Origin: Methylomarinum sp.
GTDB lineage: Bacteria; Pseudomonadota; Gammaproteobacteria; Methylococcales; Methylomonadaceae
Assembly: GCA_013139755.1 (NCBI GenBank)
Contig: WTAG01000582.1
Location: 1-12,039, forward strand
Length of the DNA stretch: 12,039 nucleotides
Direction: 5' to 3'
In this document: in pieces, positions 7,164 to 12,039 of the stretch
Position numbering within the stretch: position 1 is the first letter of the stretch
Layout: every line of letters starts with the position of its first letter
The notes under the pieces: generated by a model
What the model was told of the DNA's origin: nothing
Seen by the model: only the letters and a program-made list of their open reading frames with translations
Databases searched by the model: none
Translations under genes and position numbers: made by a program

Positions 7164-8546
7164 ATGACATCTCAGTTGAACCCCGAAAAAACATTACACA
7201 TCCATATTTTAGGTATTTGTGGCACTTTTATGGGGGGGCTGGCACTAATTGCTAGAGAACTCGGTTATAAAGTTAGTGGTTCGGACCAGAATGTTTATCC
7301 ACCCATGAGCACCCAGCTTGAACAACAAGGCATTCAATTAATGAATGGCTATAAAGCTGAAAACTTGGACTGTAAACCCGATTTAGTAGTTATTGGTAAT
7401 GCCATGTCCCGTGGTAACGAAGAAGTTGAAGCCGTTTTAAACCGTGGACTTAAATACATCTCAGGTCCTCAATGGCTGTCTGAACATGTGCTTCAAAACA
7501 AATGGGTTTTAGGTGTTGCAGGAACACACGGTAAAACCACTACCAGCAGTATGCTTGCTTGGATTTTAGAAGATCACGGCTTTAACCCAGGTTTTTTAAT
7601 TGGTGGCATTCCCTTAAACTTTGGAATTTCTGCGCGTTTAGGTCAATCTGATTTTTTTGTTATAGAAGCCGATGAATATGATTCCGCTTTCTTTGATAAG
7701 CGCTCAAAATTTGTGCATTATCGTCCTAGAACAGCCGTACTAAATAACTTAGAATTTGATCATGCAGACATCTTTGATGATCTTGATGCTATTAAAAAAC
7801 AATTCCACCATTTAGTCAGAACCATTCCTGGCGATGGTTTAATTATCGCCCCAGAGTCTGAACAGAACATTAGCGATGTATTAGAAATGGGCTGCTGGAC
7901 GCCAGTTGCAAAAACCGCCATTAATTCAGACACTCAATGGCAGGCCCAATTAATCAATGCCGATGGTAGTCAATTTAAGGTGATATTCGAGGGTGTAGAA
8001 CAAGGCATTGTCGATTGGTCTTTAACCGGTGAACACAATGTTTATAACGCGATGTCAGCTATTGTTGCGGCAAAACATGTGGGTATATTACCGGCTGATG
8101 CCATTAATGCATTAAAAAGATTTAAAAACGTTAAACGCCGCATGGAAGTGATTGCCAAAATAAAAGGGATCACTATTTATGATGATTTTGCTCATCACCC
8201 CACAGCCATTCAAAGCACACTGGATGGATTAAGAAAACAGGTCGGTACTGAAAAAATTATCGCTATTGTAGAGCCTAGGTCTAACACTATGCGTATGGGA
8301 GTGCATACCCAGTCGCTTGCAGAATCTTTAAAACTTGCCGACTCAGCGATTATTTATCAACCAGAAAACTTAGACTGGGATTTATCAGAGCTACAAAAAT
8401 ATGCCGATAATATTGAGATTTGCACAACACTGGATGCCATTATTAATCGATTAAAAATGGCATCAAATTCAAAGTGTCACTTTTTATTGATGAGTAATGG
8501 AAGCTTTGGTGGTATTTATCAGCGATTGCTGAGTGAGCTAAAATAA
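7164..8546 (+). CDS. mpl: UDP-N-acetylmuramate:L-alanyl-gamma-D-glutamyl-meso-diaminopimelate ligase
   Basis: ATP-dependent Mur ligase relative that joins the recycled murein tripeptide L-Ala-gamma-D-Glu-meso-DAP to UDP-MurNAc, returning wall fragments to peptidoglycan synthesis in the cytoplasm. The 460 residues match Mpl length (E. coli about 457). Motifs in order: HIHILGICGTFMGGLALIA (12-30), whose Cys-Gly-Thr-Phe-Met form is typical of Mpl rather than MurC; GSDQNVYPPMS (39-49); ATP P-loop AGTHGKTTT (119-127); EADEYDSAFFDKRSKF (168-183); NNLEFDHADIF (194-204); GEHNVYNAMSA (289-299); DDFAHHPTAI (340-349); and EPRSNTMRMG in the C-terminal domain. This start gives the full N-terminal domain, with GAG some 7 bases before the ATG. 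It follows the exported ankyrin-repeat gene by 15 bases. Its presence implies DAP-type peptidoglycan and a recycling pathway. Confidence 0.96.
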   Translation: MTSQLNPEKTLHIHILGICGTFMGGLALIARELGYKVSGSDQNVYPPMSTQLEQQGIQLMNGYKAENLDCKPDLVVIGNAMSRGNEEVEAVLNRGLKYISGPQWLSEHVLQNKWVLGVAGTHGKTTTSSMLAWILEDHGFNPGFLIGGIPLNFGISARLGQSDFFVIEADEYDSAFFDKRSKFVHYRPRTAVLNNLEFDHADIFDDLDAIKKQFHHLVRTIPGDGLIIAPESEQNISDVLEMGCWTPVAKTAINSDTQWQAQLINADGSQFKVIFEGVEQGIVDWSLTGEHNVYNAMSAIVAAKHVGILPADAINALKRFKNVKRRMEVIAKIKGITIYDDFAHHPTAIQSTLDGLRKQVGTEKIIAIVEPRSNTMRMGVHTQSLAESLKLADSAIIYQPENLDWDLSELQKYADNIEICTTLDAIINRLKMASNSKCHFLLMSNGSFGGIYQRLLSELK

Positions 8547-8559
8547 ATACATTTAACTC

Positions 8560-8619
8560 ATAGAATGTGTGAAGCTCATCAACCGCAACAATGCGCTTGC
8601 TAACATCAGCACATTCTAT
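8560..8619. repeat. 60-bp element with perfect 10-bp terminal inverted repeats; possible bidirectional terminator
   Basis: ATAGAATGTG (8560-8569) and CACATTCTAT (8610-8619) are perfect inverted copies 40 bases apart, with a small inner hairpin CGCA-ACAA-TGCG (8584-8595). It sits exactly between the convergent ends of mpl (8546) and the gene ending at 8634. T-rich sequence follows on the plus side, so it may end both transcripts; it could also be a small mobile palindromic repeat. Confidence 0.55.
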
Positions 8620-8633
8620 ATATCTGTATTTTC

Positions 8634-8942
8634 TTAACCTAGCAAGTTTTCAAGTTTAGATTGTACAGTCGAATCATAATGGCGCTTTAATGTTGACTCT
8701 GTAGGACGAGGAGGCATTTCTGATTCAATCTGACATTTTAAAGCAGAGATAAAATGACGTTTCAAAGTTGAATCTTCAGGAATCTGTAGCTGCGCTGTGC
8801 TGACTTTTGTTGCTTGCTTTGTAGCGGCAACTGGCGCTGCTTTTTTCGTAACAACCTCAGATGGCTTATTTGTTTGCTCTGGGGCTGATGTCTCAGCAAC
8901 TATTTTACAAAACAGATTTTTTATTGTCTCTAATAAAGACAT
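8634..8942 (-). CDS. small protein with duplicated STLKRH motif, function unknown
   Basis: 102 residues, not confidently recognised. A short hydrophobic/amphipathic N-terminus (MSLLETIKNLFCKIVAE) is followed by a low-complexity Ala/Lys/Thr linker (about 20-53) and two copies of one motif: PEDSTLKRHF (55-64) and PTESTLKRHY (80-89), 25 residues apart. Each is followed by a helix-like stretch that ends in acidic residues. The two copies are also similar at the DNA level (about 8700 and 8775), so this is an internal duplication. There is no signal peptide, membrane helix or metal motif. It is well supported as a gene: GAGGA lies 4 bases before the ATG, and a good promoter lies at 9010-9038. It stands alone on the minus strand, convergent with mpl. 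The basic KRH core could suit binding to nucleic acid or to another protein; this is a guess. Confidence 0.8.
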   Translation of the reverse strand: MSLLETIKNLFCKIVAETSAPEQTNKPSEVVTKKAAPVAATKQATKVSTAQLQIPEDSTLKRHFISALKCQIESEMPPRPTESTLKRHYDSTVQSKLENLLG

Positions 8943-9009
8943 GTTTTCCTCTCTTAATGCGCTCAGGGTTTACCGTTTTACAGGCTTATTTTTTACAATT
9001 TGACCGTCC

Positions 9010-9038
9010 TTTTTAAGTGTTAAAAGGGTTCGTGTCAA
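9010..9038 (-). promoter_or_regulatory. sigma-70 promoter for the 102-residue protein gene
   Basis: Read on the minus strand: a perfect TTGACA (9038-9033), a 17-base spacer, and TAAAAA (9015-9010, 4 of 6). Transcription would start near 9003, about 60 bases before the ATG at 8942. It is the best promoter match in the window. Confidence 0.55.
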
Positions 9039-9107
9039 GTATATTTCTAATTTATGTCTAATAATATCTGCCTAGGAATAAACATAGAATATGCAATTCA
9101 CTTAAGC

Positions 9108-9161
9108 AGTCCGCTAAATGCATATGATTGACTGGTCAAAGCGGACTGAAGTCCGCTCTAC
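9108..9161 (-). repeat. REP-type palindromic element
   Basis: On the minus strand, GTAG (9161-9158) is followed by AGCGGACT, a TC loop, and AGTCCGCT (9157-9140): a perfect 8-bp stem headed by the GTAG tetranucleotide that marks REP sequences mobilised by RAYT transposases. A third copy of the arm (AGTCCGCT in plus orientation, 9108-9115) lies 24 bases away and could form a competing stem. It lies downstream of the chemoreceptor stop, where it may also shape the 3' end of that message. Confidence 0.6.
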
Positions 9162-9199
9162 ACCTAACAACGAAGCTGTCAAATAATTTATGCTCATTG

Positions 9200-10675
9200 C
9201 TAATTTATATGTTGATGCTTTTCCTCAATCATTTCATCAATTTTAGCCATTACATCTGCACTGGCATCTTCTGATCTTTGCATTTGATTAATAATATTAT
9301 CTAATAATTGAGAATCATCTAACCAATTTTCACGTGAAATCGCATAGGCTTGCTGTGTATAACTATGTACATCGCCATGTGGTATTTCCAAACTTGCATA
9401 AGCATGTGTTCCACGAAAATGCTCATAGCCTATGCCCTCGTAATACCACTGTCCAAGACGGCAGTTATGATGATCGACATTGATTGCATCTGCTTGCGAA
9501 CAGGTATTCGGCTCTTCTATAGCAACATAGCCATTTTGTTTAAAAACAATATGATCTAACTTAGTCAATAAACCAAAACTTTTATCTTTTGCATAACAAA
9601 TATAGTCTATGGATGCTTTGGCAGAATCCGATAGTTCTGAGAACTGAACTCTAAAAGAATTGACTTGCTCCGTCACTTCTTCAGATAACGCGGCTGAGGT
9701 TTCTGCTTCCTTATGCATACGTTCAACTCGCTGATTAAATGAAGTCAAAGTCCTAGAAACTTCCAAAGCCGCATCTTTAGTATGCTCAGATAAACTTTTT
9801 ACTTCTTCAGCAACTACCGCAAACCCCCGCCCATGTTCGCCAGCACGCGCCGCTTCAATAGATGCATTTAAAGCCAGTAAATTGGTTTGATCTGCAATCC
9901 CTGTAATCATTGATAAGGAGTCAGTAATTTTTTTACTGTCATTAATTAAAGCAGAGACCACATCTGACACAGAATGGATATTTACATTAATATTAGTCAG
10001 TGAAGAACTGATACTTTCGACAGTTGCCAGACTTTCCTCGGCGCTATTTCCTGTTTTAGTCGCAATCTCTTCAACCTTTTGCATTTGCTCTGTAATGTTG
10101 ATTAAATCATTTTGATTTGCCTTCAGATTACTCAGTAAATTATCGGTATTAAGTCCATGCAAACCGGCCGATAAACGGTTCTTTATCATTAACCGATCAT
10201 TTTCATTCATATAATGTAGTGCTTCATTAACACTTTCAGCCGACTTTTTTAATAGGCCAGGAAAACCATCAGCCAATATATATCTCTCATGGTTGCCTTT
10301 TGATGCTTGATGAAAACAGGCATTAATTTCTTTAAAATAAGATTCCATAATGTCCAGCATTTCATTCAACTCCCAGACAACCTTACCTACTTCACCCAAG
10401 CCTTTGGTATTTGTTATACGATGATAAAGCTCACCCTCATTAGTGCGTAACAACACTGTCTGCATTTGAGCTATAGCATCTAACGGTCTTTTAATACTAT
10501 TGCCTATATAAAAAGCCACAGCAAAAAGTAGAAGTGTCAGACCAAGATTAATCCACGAAAAACCAAACGCATAAAAAGTGTAGCTAAAGTTAGCTATCGC
10601 TAAAAAACAAATAGCAGTCACTGCTTGGTTTATTTTGTTTCTCAGAAACGGAATATTTGCACTAGAATGTTTCAT
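9200..10675 (-). CDS. CetA/Aer-type chemoreceptor with C-terminal CZB zinc-binding domain
   Basis: 491-residue methyl-accepting chemotaxis protein without a periplasmic sensor. A short cytoplasmic N-terminus is followed by two membrane helices (about 17-36 and 42-58) joined by a very short turn, the membrane-hairpin plan of Aer and CetA. A HAMP unit follows (about 60-112; Pro64, [15 protein letters not shown]), then a probable second HAMP-like segment (115-160). The signalling hairpin tip is canonical: [19 protein letters not shown] (262-280) and [18 protein letters not shown] (282-299). The C-terminus (about 370-445) is a CZB domain: LDHIVFK (His375), [15 protein letters not shown] (Cys405) and PHGDVH (His433, His437), giving the usual three His and one Cys zinc site. 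There is no C-terminal CheR/CheB tether pentapeptide. It starts 4 bases after the PAS gene, so the two are almost certainly co-translated and work as one receptor. Confidence 0.93.
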   Translation of the reverse strand: MKHSSANIPFLRNKINQAVTAICFLAIANFSYTFYAFGFSWINLGLTLLLFAVAFYIGNSIKRPLDAIAQMQTVLLRTNEGELYHRITNTKGLGEVGKVVWELNEMLDIMESYFKEINACFHQASKGNHERYILADGFPGLLKKSAESVNEALHYMNENDRLMIKNRLSAGLHGLNTDNLLSNLKANQNDLINITEQMQKVEEIATKTGNSAEESLATVESISSSLTNINVNIHSVSDVVSALINDSKKITDSLSMITGIADQTNLLALNASIEAARAGEHGRGFAVVAEEVKSLSEHTKDAALEVSRTLTSFNQRVERMHKEAETSAALSEEVTEQVNSFRVQFSELSDSAKASIDYICYAKDKSFGLLTKLDHIVFKQNGYVAIEEPNTCSQADAINVDHHNCRLGQWYYEGIGYEHFRGTHAYASLEIPHGDVHSYTQQAYAISRENWLDDSQLLDNIINQMQRSEDASADVMAKIDEMIEEKHQHIN

Positions 10676-10679
10676 AAAA

Positions 10680-11219
10680 TCATACCCCGTTAGGCTTATA
10701 CAAGCTTAAAACCAGACTGTTATAGCTTTTTGCCCCAGTTTGAGCGACCACATCGACCAAATAGGCAATTGAGTTAGCAGGCGCATCTTTTACAGACGAA
10801 CGTTTTTCTATTGCTATCATTTCTTTATAAACAGGAATTAATACATCAAGTGCTGATTGAGGGGGTTTGCGTCTTACAGAGTAGTATCCTTGCAATTTAC
10901 CATTCTTGTCATAATCAGGGGTAATATTAGCAAAAACCCAATAATAACCACCATCAGCGCATAGATTTTTAGCAAAACCGAAAAATTCATCTCCTGCCTT
11001 TATGGTACCCCACATAAATTTAAATACTCCTCGAGGCATATCAGGATGACGAATTATATTATGCTGCACCCCTAATAATTCAGACTCTGGAAAACCGGCA
11101 ATATCCATAAAAATGCGATTTGCATAGGTTATCCGTCCTTTAATATCTGTCTTGGAGACAATAAAGTCATTCTCACCCAAGTCTCGGCGATTATTATTTG
11201 GAGTAATTTTAAGCTTCAT
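10680..11219 (-). CDS. CetB/Aer-like PAS protein, probable FAD-binding redox sensor
   Basis: 179 residues: one PAS domain (about 15-118) closely resembling the N-terminal sensor of E. coli Aer, then a helical tail with no signalling domain. Matches to Aer include [20 protein letters not shown] (24-43), [18 protein letters not shown] (53-70), KN at 84-85, and [10 protein letters not shown]. Arg57, His58 and Asp60, which in Aer are needed for FAD binding, fall at the same residue numbers, as do Asn34 and Asn85. So it probably holds FAD and reports redox or electron-transport state. The tail (119-179) is partly helical and may contact the HAMP of the partner receptor encoded 4 bases downstream. 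Split PAS/MCP pairs are known as CetB and CetA in Campylobacter. The start has AAGG 5 bases upstream. Confidence 0.9.
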   Translation of the reverse strand: MKLKITPNNNRRDLGENDFIVSKTDIKGRITYANRIFMDIAGFPESELLGVQHNIIRHPDMPRGVFKFMWGTIKAGDEFFGFAKNLCADGGYYWVFANITPDYDKNGKLQGYYSVRRKPPQSALDVLIPVYKEMIAIEKRSSVKDAPANSIAYLVDVVAQTGAKSYNSLVLSLYKPNGV

Positions 11220-11382
11220 AAAAACCTTACCTTTTTAAAGTATTTTATTATTTTATTATATTTTTTAAAAAATAACATTTTGTAAGATATGAATGACGTA
11301 ATCAATCTTTCATTAATTATTGTAAATCACTACCTTTTTGTTTGTTAACAATCATTAAAACTAAGTTATCTAAGTATGACTT

Positions 11383-11401
11383 ATAACTAACGAATAGTTA
11401 T
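11383..11401. promoter_or_regulatory. 7-bp hairpin in the leader of the PAS-receptor operon
   Basis: ATAACTA (11383-11389), loop ACGAA, TAGTTAT (11395-11401), with no mismatch. It sits between the candidate -10 at 11408-11415 and the PAS gene, beside further related words (TAAGTTAT, TAAGTATGACTTA). It could be an operator or an mRNA leader structure; being AT-only in most pairs, it is a weak stem. Confidence 0.3.
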
Positions 11402-11407
11402 CTTGTA

Positions 11408-11434
11408 CTATCGGCAAACACTAGCATTTCTGAA
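11408..11434 (-). promoter_or_regulatory. weak candidate sigma-28 (FliA) promoter for the receptor pair
   Basis: On the minus strand GCCGATAG (11415-11408) matches 7 of 8 bases of the FliA -10 (GCCGATAA). At the required 11-base spacing the -35 reads TTCAGAAA (11434-11427), a poor match to TAAAGTTT. It would give a leader of nearly 190 bases. Chemoreceptor genes are often FliA-driven, which is why it is listed, but the -35 is a real weakness. Confidence 0.25.
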
Positions 11435-11484
11435 CCTCTGATTGCATTTATGAAAAACGCGGGGAAAACAGTCAAGAAGCTAAA

Positions 11485-11880
11485 TTAATTCACCGTATAA
11501 TGACCTCTATGCTGTAAGCATTTGATATAAGCTCGTTTATAAGTCTCTTCTGCTCCAACACCTTGCTTGATGCCGCCACCTAAACCACCTGCCGCAGCAC
11601 CATAAGCAGCCCCAGTGCCTGCATCGCCAGAAATAGCACCTAGAGCAGCCCCCGAAGCGGCACCTATCAATCCACCAACAACTGCACCTGTCGCTGTTTC
11701 TTTTGCTGTTCCACCCGATGCTTGTAAAGCTAATTGTCTACATTCTTCATAATCTTGATTTAAGCGGTAAGCATTTGGATCACCATAAGGATCTACCGTG
11801 GGTGCCCAGCCGGTTTGAGTTGCACATGCTGAAACCAATAAACTACTACTAATGAGTGATGATTTTAAAATTTTATTCAT
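11485..11880 (-). CDS. glycine-zipper outer-membrane-type lipoprotein
   Basis: 131 residues. The N-terminus is a lipoprotein signal peptide (MNKILKSSLISSSLLVSAC) with the modified Cys19 in the lipobox VSAC; residue +2 is Ala, which favours sorting to the outer membrane. The middle (about 63-103) is a glycine zipper, ATGAVVGGLIGAASGAALGA then GTGAAYGAAAGGLGGG, with small residues at regular spacing, typical of segments that pack or insert in membranes. Two further cysteines (Cys47 in EECRQLA and Cys121 in IKCLQHRGH) flank the zipper and could form a disulfide; the RGHYTVN ending resembles the RGY-x-V end seen in related small lipoproteins. Roles in envelope integrity or stress are suggested for glycine-zipper lipoproteins, but this one cannot be assigned further. 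A purine-rich AAAGGG lies about 8 bases before the ATG. It is monocistronic as far as seen. Confidence 0.88.
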   Translation of the reverse strand: MNKILKSSLISSSLLVSACATQTGWAPTVDPYGDPNAYRLNQDYEECRQLALQASGGTAKETATGAVVGGLIGAASGAALGAISGDAGTGAAYGAAAGGLGGGIKQGVGAEETYKRAYIKCLQHRGHYTVN

Positions 11881-11992
11881 AATTAATACCCTTTACCTTT
11901 TGTTTAATAGCTAATCAGGCCGTTCCACGACCACCAATCATTAATTAACAAAAATTAGTTGATTATGGTTTTTGTTTTATTCTCACACAAAG

Positions 11993-12039
11993 GCACTGAG
12001 ACACAGAGGAAAGCACCTCTCTTCTTCGTGTCTCAGTGC
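11993..12039. repeat. nested palindromic repeat at the right edge
   Basis: GCACTGAGACAC (11993-12004) and GTGTCTCAGTGC (12028-12039) form a perfect 12-bp stem; stacked inside is AGAGG (12005-12009) with CCTCT (12016-12020), leaving CTTCTTC as a one-sided bulge. The window ends at the last base of the arm, so the element may extend further. It shares words (ACGAAGAA, CCTCTGTGT, CTCAGTG on one strand) with the repeat at 5142-5196, which points to a dispersed family. Confidence 0.65.

Noticed and set aside
8797..9003. Open frame of 68 codons on the plus strand opposite the STLKRH gene
   Set aside because: It is antisense to a gene with promoter and Shine-Dalgarno, and its product has no recognisable domain or start signal.
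9350..9559. Open frame of 69 codons on the plus strand within the chemoreceptor gene
   Set aside because: Lies wholly opposite the conserved CZB domain; Cys/Met/Ile-rich product typical of an antisense frame.

Overview
The window looks like an AT-rich stretch of gammaproteobacterial chromosome. ApaG, ApaH, FolA and Mpl all match the familiar gammaproteobacterial proteins in length and motifs, and the receptor pair is of the flagellar energy-taxis type. The base composition and the mixture of copper oxidase, exported ankyrin protein and REP-like repeats would fit an aquatic or methylotroph-like lineage, but that is only an inference. No phage, plasmid, IS, tRNA, rRNA or CRISPR signal was seen.

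Layout. (1) Positions 1-2248, minus strand: a tightly coupled dTDP-sugar operon, rfbB-rfbA-rfbC, each junction a 4-base ATGA overlap; rfbC runs off the left edge. It makes dTDP-glucose, then the 4-keto-6-deoxy sugar, then the epimerised precursor of dTDP-L-rhamnose; no rfbD is visible. (2) 2249-2827: a gene-free AT-rich gap between divergent transcription units. (3) 2828-5097, plus strand: folA (dihydrofolate reductase), then a Tat-exported multicopper oxidase with two Met/Gly-rich loops. (4) 5098-5307: a convergent gap with a perfect 12-bp hairpin and repeat relics. (5) 5308-6523, minus strand: apaG-apaH. (6) 6627-8546, plus strand: an exported ankyrin-repeat protein 15 bp upstream of mpl (murein tripeptide ligase for wall recycling). 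(7) 8547-8633: a convergent gap spanned by a 10-bp inverted repeat. (8) 8634-8942, minus strand: an unrecognised 102-residue protein with a duplicated STLKRH motif and a good sigma-70 promoter. (9) 8943-9199: a gap with a REP-type palindrome. (10) 9200-11219, minus strand: a two-gene split aerotaxis receptor, with an Aer-like PAS protein followed 4 bp later by a membrane-hairpin chemoreceptor that carries a C-terminal CZB zinc-binding domain. (11) 11485-11880, minus strand: a glycine-zipper lipoprotein, with a nested palindromic repeat at the right edge.

The most interesting system is the split receptor. It resembles the Campylobacter CetB/CetA bipartite energy-taxis pair, but is encoded as PAS then MCP and has an added CZB domain, which could let one receptor combine a redox (FAD) input with a zinc- or oxidant-linked one. 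The rest is mostly housekeeping, with several palindromic repeats in the gaps and one small protein family with an internal duplication.
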